A stretch of 64,000 bases of DNA from Atriophallophorus winterbourni. Its lineage: Eukaryota > Platyhelminthes > Trematoda > Plagiorchiida > Microphallidae. Positions 53,792 to 63,925 of this stretch are shown one piece after another. The position numbers and the translations under genes were made by a program. How positions within the stretch are numbered: the stretch's first letter is position 1; the number at the start of each line of letters is the position of its first letter. Below the pieces are notes generated by a model that worked only from the letters and a program-made list of their open reading frames with translations, had not been told where the DNA came from and ran no database searches. The DNA is taken from NCBI GenBank assembly GCA_013407085.1, contig JACCGJ010000231.1, forward strand, positions 1 through 64,000, written 5' to 3'.

Positions 53792-54791
53792 NNNNNNNNN
53801 NNNNNNNNNNNNNNNNNNNNNNNNNNNNNNNNNNNNNNNNNNNNNNNNNNNNNNNNNNNNNNNNNNNNNNNNNNNNNNNNNNNNNNNNNNNNNNNNNNNN
53901 NNNNNNNNNNNNNNNNNNNNNNNNNNNNNNNNNNNNNNNNNNNNNNNNNNNNNNNNNNNNNNNNNNNNNNNNNNNNNNNNNNNNNNNNNNNNNNNNNNNN
54001 NNNNNNNNNNNNNNNNNNNNNNNNNNNNNNNNNNNNNNNNNNNNNNNNNNNNNNNNNNNNNNNNNNNNNNNNNNNNNNNNNNNNNNNNNNNNNNNNNNNN
54101 NNNNNNNNNNNNNNNNNNNNNNNNNNNNNNNNNNNNNNNNNNNNNNNNNNNNNNNNNNNNNNNNNNNNNNNNNNNNNNNNNNNNNNNNNNNNNNNNNNNN
54201 NNNNNNNNNNNNNNNNNNNNNNNNNNNNNNNNNNNNNNNNNNNNNNNNNNNNNNNNNNNNNNNNNNNNNNNNNNNNNNNNNNNNNNNNNNNNNNNNNNNN
54301 NNNNNNNNNNNNNNNNNNNNNNNNNNNNNNNNNNNNNNNNNNNNNNNNNNNNNNNNNNNNNNNNNNNNNNNNNNNNNNNNNNNNNNNNNNNNNNNNNNNN
54401 NNNNNNNNNNNNNNNNNNNNNNNNNNNNNNNNNNNNNNNNNNNNNNNNNNNNNNNNNNNNNNNNNNNNNNNNNNNNNNNNNNNNNNNNNNNNNNNNNNNN
54501 NNNNNNNNNNNNNNNNNNNNNNNNNNNNNNNNNNNNNNNNNNNNNNNNNNNNNNNNNNNNNNNNNNNNNNNNNNNNNNNNNNNNNNNNNNNNNNNNNNNN
54601 NNNNNNNNNNNNNNNNNNNNNNNNNNNNNNNNNNNNNNNNNNNNNNNNNNNNNNNNNNNNNNNNNNNNNNNNNNNNNNNNNNNNNNNNNNNNNNNNNNNN
54701 NNNNNNNNNNNNNNNNNNNNNNNNNNNNNNNNNNNNNNNNNNNNNNNNNNNNNNNNNNNNNNNNNNNNNNNNNNNNNNNNNNNNNNNNNNN
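53792..54791. other. Assembly gap, exactly 1000 N
   Basis: A run of 1000 unresolved bases; the round number suggests a placeholder of unknown true size. Confidence 0.99.
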
Positions 54792-54995
54792 CACTGCCTT
54801 GTGGGTAAAGGCTCGGGGTGGGACCCCCTAAACGAAATCTCCCTACTTCGGTGTAGGCAACCGGGTAGTATCGTGCCTACGTTCAACGATGCCGATGACA
54901 ACGCTTTGTACCCCCCTTCTCGCTTTGTACATCTCATTATTTATGTTGAACGGCACTATATCTGTATCAGATTGTGCAAATATAATAATAATTAT
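54792..54995 (+). mobile_element. RTE-type leader fragment at the gap edge
   Basis: cactgccttgtgggtaaagg and accgggtagtatcgtgccta resemble the leader at 42.0 kb (cccgggtactatcacgccca). Its orientation is +, opposite to the RTE end on the other side of the gap. Confidence 0.5.
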
Positions 54996-55147
54996 TGCCC
55001 TAGTTTTGCTCATGAGTGTGGCAGGAAATTAAGATTACATACGTTTCGCAACAGCTGCATAGTTCGAACCGGAAATCTTTTGTTCGTGATGTACGCATTT
55101 TGCTACCCACCTCTTTTGGCTGGTGCTAGCCTCACATGATGTGACTC

Positions 55148-55213
55148 TGACTGTGTCTCTGGCTGTACGGCACTTTGCCTGGATCATGCTTGTGCTTTCA
55201 TATCATACCATAT
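55148..55213 (+). mobile_element. Family A SINE, 66-bp 5'-truncated insertion private to copy 2
   Basis: It is flanked by perfect 14-bp direct repeats acatgatgtgactc (55134-55147 and 55214-55227). Copy 1 has a single, slightly diverged version of the target at about 38966-38979 and no insert. Only the 3' end (tgactgtgtctctggctgta ... tcatatcataccatat) was inserted. Confidence 0.9.
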
Positions 55214-55395
55214 ACATGATGTGACTCAACATTCACCGAGGATGATCTGCCTCTAAACACAATGGGAACGTTTCAGACGAGTGATAAGCACAGAATGCTT
55301 GGCCAAATAAAGCCCTCCGAGGGCTTCCTTATAGTTTCTGTTGATTAAGTTGACATATTTGCCCATAAAATGATAACCAGTATTCTCATGAGTGT

Positions 55396-55530
55396 GATCC
55401 AGAAAAAGTGACACACAGTCATAGACTGCATGTGGTCTAAGATACTATCAGTTTGCCCAGATCTAGACATATATAAGAATGAAAATAGAAACGGCATTGA
55501 GACTCCAGTGTGTTTCCGCTGTTCAGTTGC
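55396..55530 (-). mobile_element. Family A SINE, counterpart of 39165-39295
   Basis: Begins gatccagaaaaagtgacaca; shared by both copies. Confidence 0.65.
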
Positions 55531-55732
55531 AACAAAGCGATCATGTATGTCTCAAGGATTATCTCTCCTCTCTATCACTATCCTTAGATCATTTATCGCA
55601 TCTGGAACATATCGTTGATGGACATTAAAATTAACAGAAGTGTATTATTCTAAAGCTAGTCTACAGAGCATGATCACTCTATTTCATGTGTATGTATGTA
55701 TCCACCACTCATCCTGTTTTCTTGCGTACCAG

Positions 55733-55975
55733 GTTTATACAATCCCAGCATCCCAGTTTTGTTTATCCAAAGTGACCACCAACTCCAAAGGGTGGCAACT
55801 CGTGAACAATGTTGAACAAGGAAAGGGCGACCCTGAAAATTCAGACGGCCCTTTGTCGAAAAAACCGCGCCCGGATGACCAGACTACACCATCTGAAGAG
55901 TCTCAACAGGTGGATACCAACTCGGTCTCGGACACCACCGTGTGGCACTCTTCATCTAGCGCTTATATGCTGTTC
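55733..55975 (+). pseudogene. USP48 exon 9 duplicate, broken by insertion
   Basis: It matches exon 9 codon for codon, with one amino-acid change (Ala to Thr in QQVDTNSVSD), up to SSSSAYMLF. Then 704 bp of foreign-looking sequence replaces the 12 bases encoding the next residues. The frame runs on into the insertion and stops at 56282-56284. This copy cannot encode a normal USP fold end. Confidence 0.88.
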
Positions 55976-56679
55976 TTGATCAAGAGTCTCCTATACTCCT
56001 CTCCCCCTTATGTTCCTTTCTCTATAAGCCATCTATCCTTCCTCGCTTTTTTCTTTCCCCAAACCCCAGTGTATACCGGGCATCCGAATTGTTTGTGTTC
56101 TTGCCTTGGTTTGCAATTTTTTGTTCTCTCGCCTAATTTAACATCACCCGTCCTACCCCTACTTCTTAATCTCCCCCCACCTAACCTTCCTTTTTCTTTT
56201 CTTGGGTCTTCTTTCAAGCCCCCCCGTAAACAGAGGAAGAGAAGTAGCAGAAGAAAGCGCAAGTGTACGGGAAGCAGGGAGTGACAAGCGAGATAAAAGC
56301 CGAAGCGGAAAGCAAGCGAGAGCGATAGTATGAAAGTGAAGCAGAGATAGGATTATAGCTTTGCCCCTCAGATTAACTGTAGGGATCCTATACCTTCTGG
56401 CTTCTGTCTCACTTCGGATATCACAAGCACCCTACTCCCGCCCACATTCCCCCAACCCACATCTATCCTTCTCAACATTCCCCTTTTACCGTTCCTCCAT
56501 TGTCAACCCTCTCCCCCCTACTTTTTTCCTGCTCCCCCCCGTCTATCTCAGTATCCACCTTTTCTCATTTTCTCCTTCTCTTGCTATTTTCTTATCAACT
56601 ATTTCCCCCCTGCCTTTCTCTACTCCCGTCTCCCCCTACGTCCCTCCTCTTTGTTCTACTTCTTCCCCCTCTGGAATTT
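55976..56679 (+). other. 704-bp strand-asymmetric insertion in duplicated exon 9
   Basis: It has three blocks: pyrimidine-rich (55976-56220), purine-rich (about 56222-56350, e.g. aaacagaggaagagaagtag), then strongly pyrimidine-rich (56400-56670). It has no similarity to any other part of the window, no terminal repeats and no target-site duplication; 12 bases of the exon are missing at the junction. A chance frame runs through it on either strand; none is believed coding. Confidence 0.85.
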
Positions 56680-56744
56680 GATGACGTGCAACCGCAAAAC
56701 GGCGTAAAATTTGTATGTTCAGGACATTTATAACCCTTGAATGA
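56680..56744 (+). pseudogene. Remainder of duplicated exon 9 and its donor
   Basis: gatgacgtgcaaccgcaaaa resumes the exon with an extra A and altered donor (cggc|gtaaaa versus cgg|gtaaat in copy 1). The indels in A and G runs here and in the next element look like unpolished long-read errors (inference). Confidence 0.7.
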
Positions 56745-56850
56745 ATGAAAGCACAAGCGAAACCAGGCCAAGTGCCGTACAGTCAAGAGACTGCACGGGG
56801 GCTAAGATACGGCCAGGTGCCCAGGCCTAGGACAGATATGAGAATGAAAA
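56745..56850 (-). mobile_element. Family A SINE, private to copy 2, indel-rich
   Basis: It begins tgaaagcacaagcgaaacca. Single-base indels relative to the family occur at gtcaagagac, cacgggggct and cctaggacag. Confidence 0.75.
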
Positions 56851-57087
56851 TAGAAATATCCCCCTACCATCCCATTATGTTTGTAACTTTTGGTTTAGTC
56901 ATGGAAGCCCAGTTTCTTGACACTTTACATTATCACTGTCCGTATAATCGATGAATTACGACCCAACATCACGCATATCAGAAACACGAGTCATCATCAT
57001 TATTCTGTAGCAGGAAGCTGCAGTAAGACATGCCACCGGTGCTTAGATACTCGCGGAAATAAAACTGGGTTCCTGATTATTAGGTTT

Positions 57088-57195
57088 TATTTCCTGTATC
57101 TGTCTAGGTCTGGGCAGCGTGACCGTATCTTAGCCTGTGTGCGGTCTATGACTATGCGGTAATTTGTCTGGATCAAGCTTGTGGGATTTCATGCA
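57088..57195 (+). mobile_element. Family A SINE 3' half, counterpart of 40020-40130
   Basis: Reads ctgtatctgtctaggtctgg to aagcttgtgggatttc. Confidence 0.7.
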
Positions 57196-57726
57196 TGCCT
57201 AGCAAAATGTGTCGCAACGATTAACAGATAATAAAAAAGGATGCAGGCATATATGAAATTATATTATCGAAGCACATATGTACTGGGAAATGGCTTCCTG
57301 TGATAGGTTCACTACATGAGATTTCACATTTTTTCATTTTCGTTTCAAGTAACTTGACCCAACATTTTTTCATGCACAGGCAATAATCCAAGCGCCACCA
57401 GTTTGTAAGCATCTATTGTAAGGTTTTACATCAAGATTGAACACCGGATACTGGTGTAACGTCTGTCCTTGATGATGATGATTGCGTTCGACTCTGAATC
57501 GGACAGCCCAATTCCTAATCCCGCCGTGGTTGCATGTTTCGAGAAATGTGCTTAGCCCATGTCCCTACCACACCGGGGTGTACAAAGTACCAGGAATAGT
57601 TGGAACATTTACTGCGACTGTTGAGCACCTTTTCCGGTGCGCAAAATCAGATCACATGTAGAGATTCGTGTTGAAGAATCCGGAGATCGACGCGCTAGCC
57701 TTATGGACACCGAGCGGTCTCATGCA

Positions 57727-57786
57727 GTCTCTGACTGTGCGGCACTTTGCCCGGATCAGGCTTGTGCTTTCATACCTTTCATACCA
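57727..57786 (+). mobile_element. Family A SINE, 3'-end insertion private to copy 2
   Basis: agtctctgactgtgcggcac ... tttcatacctttcatac sits between two copies of catgc. Copy 1 at the same place has catgcggcaag uninterrupted (about 40655). Confidence 0.85.
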
Positions 57787-57817
57787 TGCGGCAAGATGTT
57801 TCCAACCACCTGTTGTA

Positions 57818-57914
57818 TATGTATGTATGAAAGCACAAGCCTGATCCAGGCAAAGTGCCGCACAGTCAAAGACTGCACGTGGGCTAAGATAATGTCAGGT
57901 TGCCCAGGCTTAGA
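57818..57914 (-). mobile_element. Family A SINE, second private insertion in copy 2
   Basis: The tail tatatgtatgtatg is on the left, then gaaagcacaagcctgatcca to cccaggcttaga. It is flanked by acctgttg on both sides; copy 1 has a single related site (acatgttggg). Confidence 0.85.
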
Positions 57915-58512
57915 CCTGTTGGGCGGATCTTTTGGTACTCAACAGTTTCGAGAAACGCAGTCGAGGCTAAACCTTCCACATATGACAAACTCGTTCGAAG
58001 ATATTTGAACTACATTCATCTCTCCAACCAAGATAACAATAGCGTGAATGAAACACATCCCGTCACGTTCTGTGAAACATCATTTTGTTTAATCTGGAGC
58101 TAAAGTGAGTCGAGAAACACTGGGAATTGCTTCTTCCACAAATTCAGCTGAGAGTTTGACCTCATCCGTCTCACTTGAAACACTTAGCAATTGGATGAAA
58201 ACTAAGTTCGTCTTGCACCTGCAGATTGGCCTTTCTCTTGTCAGTTACGAATGTCTTTTGGGCCGATGCATCCACGTACACAAACCGGTACACCAGCTAT
58301 AGTGTTTATTGTCCCGTGATGGAATTAGAAACATGAAGATCTTTGCTCATTTTTATACGAGTTGAAAAAAGACATTAACTCTAATAACTCAATGTTTTTG
58401 CCTAGGTCATCTATCTAAAGTGATAGAAAGCTCTCTTGATCTCTCTTTCTGCTCTTTTGGTACCGGTCCGTATCTCTGAAGTTTGACCTGTCAAGACGCA
58501 CCATATGTACAC

Positions 58513-58595
58513 ACGTCTGTCCACGTGCAGTCTGTGACTGTGCGGCACTTTGCCTGGTTCAGGCTCGTGCTTTCATACATACATGCATACGTACA
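58513..58595 (+). mobile_element. Family A SINE 3' end, counterpart of 41285-41375
   Basis: Reads gtccacgtgcagtctgtgac to catacatgcatacgtacac. Confidence 0.75.
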
Positions 58596-59149
58596 CAGTT
58601 AGTGATCTTGTGAGAAACACAGTAAATGCACGCTCATCTAATGCATCTAGCTAAAGAAACTTATTGTTCTATGAAGTTCAAATTGTTTTGAACTGTGAGT
58701 CACTCTGGCCTTCTTTAGTTGTAGATCCATATATTTGAATGGCAATCTTGATGCAGACCCGATCTATTTCACCGGAGTCAACGATAGCCTAACGTGTTAC
58801 ATTCCATCGTATATCTCAATTGCTACACAGCCGTTTGAAGAAAATTACTCAATATCAGCATAGTAGTTCCAACGTTGCATGCGTTTCAAATTTCGTTTTA
58901 GGCTGATTAATCTTCGTGAAAACCCATGCTATCCACAATCTTCACTTTAGCTGTAAACAAATCCCACGCGGCTCTTGTTTGACATCGCATAAACCATTGC
59001 GTAGGTATTCCTCTGTTTATGGTAGATACGCATCCGCGTTTGGTCCAAGGTACCGTGCATTCAAGCGTTTGTGGTGCCCGGTTGTTGCGCCAATTACTCG
59101 TCAGATTCAGATGTAAATTAAGATAAATAGATACTTTGAAAACAACATC

Positions 59150-59505
59150 TGCAGCTACTCAGACCAGGAAGGTCGATGTATAGAGGTCAGACAAACTCAG
59201 TCTCAACAAACTGCTTTGTGGTTCACGCGTTTTAGCCAAAAGCTCTGGGTAGGGCGTCCTACGCTTACCCATAGGGGCATAGGCTCCCGGGTGCTATCAC
59301 GCCCACAAGCAAACTTGCCACTTTGTCTGGCTCCAGACTTGTGCTTCATGATGATAATGATATATATTCCGGAGCCGGAGTTCCGTTAGGCAGTCTGAAG
59401 TTGTATTCAAATTCGTCCTGCCATTTCTTGCGACGGCATCGTTGTCCAAACGTATCAGCCTCGCTGTTCCTTTGGTGCCGTTTCTTTATCCTGGATGCAG
59501 AATTG
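59150..59505 (+). mobile_element. RTE-type leader fragment, counterpart of 41900-42255
   Basis: Same structure; the (gat)n tract is shorter (gatgataatgatat) than in copy 1. Confidence 0.6.
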
Positions 59506-59681
59506 ATGCTGCCAAAATCTCTAAATGCTATAAAAAGCCTGGTAGACTTTGAGATGCATGATTATCTCTGTGACCGAACTCCACGATATTTTTTTACAGG
59601 AAAAAATTTCTACCCCTCTGAATAGGATTCACAATCATTTCTTTCATAATGTATTTTCTTTTTTCCGCATTTTTAACACAG

Positions 59682-59770
59682 ATGTTCAAATTCCGGAAAA
59701 TTTACGTCACATTGTGGAAGCGATGAATTTGGAACAGGATGAACAAATTCTCACTCGACAAGCTCTTCAG
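59682..59770 (+). pseudogene. USP48 exon 10 duplicate
   Basis: Same length and splice sites as exon 10; two amino-acid changes (Asp to Glu in HIVEAMN, Ala to Thr in ILTRQAL). The unit is open, but lies in a partial gene copy. Confidence 0.85.
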
Positions 59771-59991
59771 GTACGCGACTGCAAATCATCATCTTGACCG
59801 ATTGAAATTTTACGTTTATCAGATTAACCTGAGTTGTGCCTCTGTTGTCAGTCATAGACTCCATTTAATCCGATTTATTTTACGTGATCAAGCTATTTTC
59901 AACTTCCCTTTCTATACAGCTGCACCGTGTTTTTTGTTTTTTGACGTTCCTGTACAATGGTATTCACGTGTTCGGCTGTTTGTATTTGCAG

Positions 59992-60305
59992 CGAAAGAAA
60001 ATGATGTGTCTACAAAACCTGTACACAACTCTCCACTTGCCCGAACCGAACGATGACAATGTGACGTTGGATGACTTGGCGCTGGTGCCCACACAATGGC
60101 TCCGCAATTGGTTCGAACAACCAGACCAACCCCCGCCACCGATTATGTTACCTGCGGACGGTTCATCCACCGCGAAACCTTCCCCTTTCTTCAAGCCATG
60201 TCTACATGGTCGGGTTCCCATCGATATGGATTCATCGGAATATCGAGCGGTTTCGTTTTCCGGGTTACGCATCGCCTTGGAACAAACGGATGTGATTTCC
60301 ATCCC
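59992..60305 (+). pseudogene. USP48 exon 11 duplicate
   Basis: Splice sites are intact and all 314 bases align. Changes include Glu to Asp (LDDLALVP), Asp to Glu (SSEYRAV) and Ser to Ile (GLRIALEQ). Confidence 0.87.
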
Positions 60306-60732
60306 GTGAGTGCCCTTGCATTGCTTTAGCGTGGATTTTTTAATCTCACGCGATACCAAAGCTTTCTTTTAGTTTGCTTATTTGTATAATGTTTCTATGC
60401 TGTCATCAAACCATTTTCAAAATGCTCATTGGAGCATCAGCGTCAACAGCATCGCAATCGGTAGCGGTATAATTCTACTCGTTATGATCGTCTTCCTCAT
60501 ACTTTCATGAAAAAAAACTCAGCAAATCTCGTTATTATGTTGAAGCCTCCGGATATTTTTCCATGATAGTACTTTGCAGCAAATATGAGTTATCACGATT
60601 TCATCATAATGATTATTCCGCAGAATTTGACTATAGCTTAAAAATCTAGGTTTTAAATGTCACTAAGCAATAACGTCGTGGTGACGCCACTTTATTAATA
60701 TGACATTACTTTTTTGGTTCTCATCGTCACGC

Positions 60733-60945
60733 ATGAAAGCACAAGCCTGATCCTGGCAAAGTGCGGCACAATCAGAGACTGTACGTGGGCTAAGATACTG
60801 TCAGGTTGCCCAGGCCTAGACAGATGAAAGAGAAAAGGGTTACAGCGTGTTTTCGCATGCAGCTCACTACCGCTGGCAAATCAATCCAGCACGGTGAAAG
60901 CTGTACAGTTCAAAAGTGCTGCATGATTGCACATCCATGTAATCG
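60733..60945 (-). mobile_element. Family A SINE, counterpart of 43629-43835
   Basis: Begins catgaaagcacaagcctgat; the upstream neighbour seen in copy 1 is absent. Confidence 0.75.
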
Positions 60946-60959
60946 TCATAATTATGTCT

Positions 60960-61146
60960 AAGTTCGGATGTACAATCGTGCAGTACTTCTGTGTTGTGTA
61001 GCTAATACCGTGCTAGTGAACTGCATGCGGAAATACGCTGGAGTTTCTTTACTATTTCCACCTTCCTTTTTCTGTTTATATCTTAGCCCATGTGCAGTCT
61101 TTGAATGTGCGGCACTTTTCCTAGATAAGGCTTGTGATTTCAGACA
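60960..61146 (+). mobile_element. Family A SINE, counterpart of 43860-44045
   Basis: Begins cggatgtacaatcgtgcagt. Confidence 0.75.
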
Positions 61147-61468
61147 TACGTACTAATTTCGAATACTGTCGGATCTTCCACGGCCAGACAATAAAATGTT
61201 TCGGGTTGTTGTCAATATCCTTTATATACGAAGACAGAAACAACCGTCTTGGTCCACTGGCACAAATCATAGCCCTTTGTCAACGCGCAATGTGAATGTG
61301 ACCGATTTTATTTACCGGAATTGTGTCCGGGCGAGAATGGCTTCTGCTTTGTGATAGTCATGCGTTCGACCGGAAAGCACAACTGTAGATACAATTGCTT
61401 ATTCGATTAAAATATTCATCGACTCGTCAGCGTGATTCTAATTTTCCAACATTCTTTCCGCCTCACAG

Positions 61469-61625
61469 TTTCCGTCTATTTGAACCTTGTCTCGAATGCA
61501 CTCGGCTTAAAGTTGCCCTGATTCAACTGGAGCAGCGTATTCGAATGTTGAGCAAAGAAATGGATAATTTCATTCATTCCAAAGAAACCGCTTTCGAAAG
61601 ATCAGCCGACGATTCGGAAAAGTCG
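61469..61625 (+). pseudogene. USP48 exon 12 duplicate
   Basis: Splice sites are intact. Differences are Val to Phe and Cys to Ala near the 3' end (KETAFERSADDSEKS) and one silent change at the CLEC motif. Confidence 0.86.
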
Positions 61626-61828
61626 GTAAGTGAACGTATATGAAATAGCGTCCAACTTAGTCATCATGTTGGTGTCTGTGTAAGAGATTTTTCACCCTTT
61701 CCATCCGTCTGACCACGCTCACCGCACAACTCAACTTTCTATTCTCACGATTAAAATAAGCGCGTATTTAATTATTCATTATAAGTGGCCCTGTGGTGTT
61801 TTCCATTTCATCTCTAGACCCTCTTCTT

Positions 61829-61942
61829 TTTTCTTCCTCATATCGGTCTAGGCCTGGGCAACCTGACAGTATCATAGCCCACTTGCAGTCTCTGACTGTA
61901 CGGCACTTTGCCTGGATCAGGCTTGTGCTTTCATCATCATCA
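61829..61942 (+). mobile_element. Family A SINE 3' half with (CAT)n tail
   Basis: Runs from tcttcctcatatcggtctag to gcttgtgctttcatcatcatcat. Confidence 0.8.
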
Positions 61943-62084
61943 TCATCACTAGACCCGTGAGTTGAGCAGCAACACTTGCTATCGATATCACACTATCCTC
62001 GGTAATAATGAGCCCTGGGCGACTAGAGAATATTTCGGCTTTCAGACGATGTAGCATTTTGCATGATCCTGGACACCATACACG

Positions 62085-62300
62085 TTATGATTCGTGACAG
62101 TGAAAGCCACAAGGAAGCTGTCTTGCCACGTCGCTCTACTCGTTCGCAACACTTGCTCGAATGCATGTCTGACTCGACGTGTAGTCACCTCATTCCAGTG
62201 TGTGTGTGCTGAATCTTTTTGTGGGTTCAGTAGCTTTTCTATGTCACGGTTGTATTGCAGTTATGCACTTTGTGATTGTTACCGGTGTAATGGTTGCATG
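62085..62300 (+). repeat. Family B interspersed repeat, diverged copy
   Basis: Shares cacaaggaagctgtcttgcc, cgctctactcgttcgcaaca and gaatgcatgtctgac-type blocks with the 14.2 and 37.1 kb copies; it lies between two family A elements. Confidence 0.55.
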
Positions 62301-62304
62301 GATG

Positions 62305-62530
62305 CGCAATCGTGCAGTACTTTGTGCTGTGGGGCTAATACCATGCTAAATTGATTGGCCAGAGGTAGTGAGCTGCATGCTGAAATAAGCTGGAGTCTCA
62401 CTACGCTTTCCTGTTCTTTTTTCTTCCTCATATTTGTCTAGGCCTGGGCAGCCTGACAGTATCTTAGCCTACGTGCATTCTCTGACTGTGCGGTACTTTG
62501 CCTGGATTAGGCTTTTGCTTTCATCATCAT
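62305..62530 (+). mobile_element. Family A SINE, full length, (CAT)n tail
   Basis: Begins catggatgcgcaatcgtgca and ends gcttttgctttcatcatcat. The stem is ggtagtgag against ctcactacg. Confidence 0.85.
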
Positions 62531-63431
62531 CACCGGCGTAATGCTGTCTATGATGATGATGGCACGCACATGATAATTTTGTGCTTGTCATCGGCGTTGA
62601 TATGAATGCGCGTTTGAATTTATTAAAACTTGTTTTCATAAGTTGCGATCCTCTAAAAATATACACATGAATTATAATGCTTTTTTGTTCATGTTGTTCT
62701 TATTGTTGTACATTTAATTAAAAAAATAATGTCCTTCTGTCATAGATCCTGTAAATTTCCACATCAACTAGCATGTTTGTTTACCCCTCAAGTTAAACTT
62801 TTCTGCCACCATCTAATTTTGATTTTTTCTAACTCTTTTCCACGCTTTTTCCATACGACTGAAAAATAAAAACAAAAATACTATCCGTTTACACGAATTC
62901 TCATCGAAACAGATTAATTTAACGACGCAAATTTTTGGAAAAGGATCAATGAAACACGTTTAAGGATGAAACTCTACGGCGCCATCGAAATTGCAAATTG
63001 GAAACAACTTTGGTTGAGGCTCTGGTGAACTATGCTGCACCAAACGCATATTTGCGCCACCTCTTGTTTGAGCTGACCGTGGTCTTTTCCTACCATCATC
63101 AATGTCTTCATCAAAATAAACCTCCTCAATAATGTTGAAACTTTCACACAGGATCGATCTGATACTGTTGCTTTGAACACAGAGGAAAATTGATGTAACG
63201 AAAACCGTTACCGTACTCGCATAATTGTCGCGTAACTATCATTCGGGGTTAAAATCAATTATTACTAAAAGTTTATCCATTTGATCTTTTCCTTCGCTGT
63301 ATTTAATACTATGTTATGATCATACCTGCTGATGTTCAACGGAAGCCATACTATCTCCGTTCATTTCGTACAAACGATCTGGTGTTCGTGTGAGTTGACC
63401 TACTTTCTCATTTCTTACTATTTTCACACAG

Positions 63432-63925
63432 ACCGAGCCCACATTCTTTTGGATCGGCAAGCGTTCCCTACGGAAATGGCGCAACCTGTGTCGGAAATAC
63501 GTGGCCGAACTGTATACGGATCCCGAAAACACTTCTCACACCCCACCACAAACCACTTTCAACACGGATATTCTCTGTCCCCATAAACAGCTCAGAAACA
63601 ACTCCAGACGCATTCGCTTGATGCCCGCACAGCTGTGGCACAAGCTGATCTCCCTACTGCCCGGTGCTAATATCCCCATTTTTCCCGTTACCAGTGACAA
63701 GATGTGCGGTGTGCATTGCCCTCAATGCGAAAAGTTCGAGTCATCGCTGGCGGAGCGCGCCAGCACAGAACGGGATTCGATGCCACGTCTACTGTCGCAA
63801 AATTTTAATGTGATGCCAAAGTTGTTTGGTGATAACTGGCAACCAACTGATGTCGAATTGAACATGGGCGAGGAAAAGCGTTCGGCTCCCCAATCTACAT
63901 CGATAGACCCACACACCAGCTTGAC
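63432..63925 (+). pseudogene. USP48 exon 13 duplicate
   Basis: Identical to exon 13 at the protein level; one silent base difference near the start (acc versus act). The acceptor and donor are intact. Whether exons 14-18 follow lies outside the window. Confidence 0.9.

Noticed and set aside
53252..55139. Very long open frames of 352-561 codons on both strands
   Set aside because: They are open only because they run through 1000 N. Only the RTE tail at 53252-53791 is real coding similarity.
55640..56284. 214-codon frame joining USP48 exon 9 to a low-complexity tail
   Set aside because: The first part is intron and the last part is the odd insertion. It is an artefact of reading across a splice acceptor and an insertion.
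56008..56681. Proline/leucine-rich secreted-protein-like frames in the insertion
   Set aside because: These are low-complexity translations of pyrimidine-rich DNA, open on several frames of both strands, with no splice or start context.
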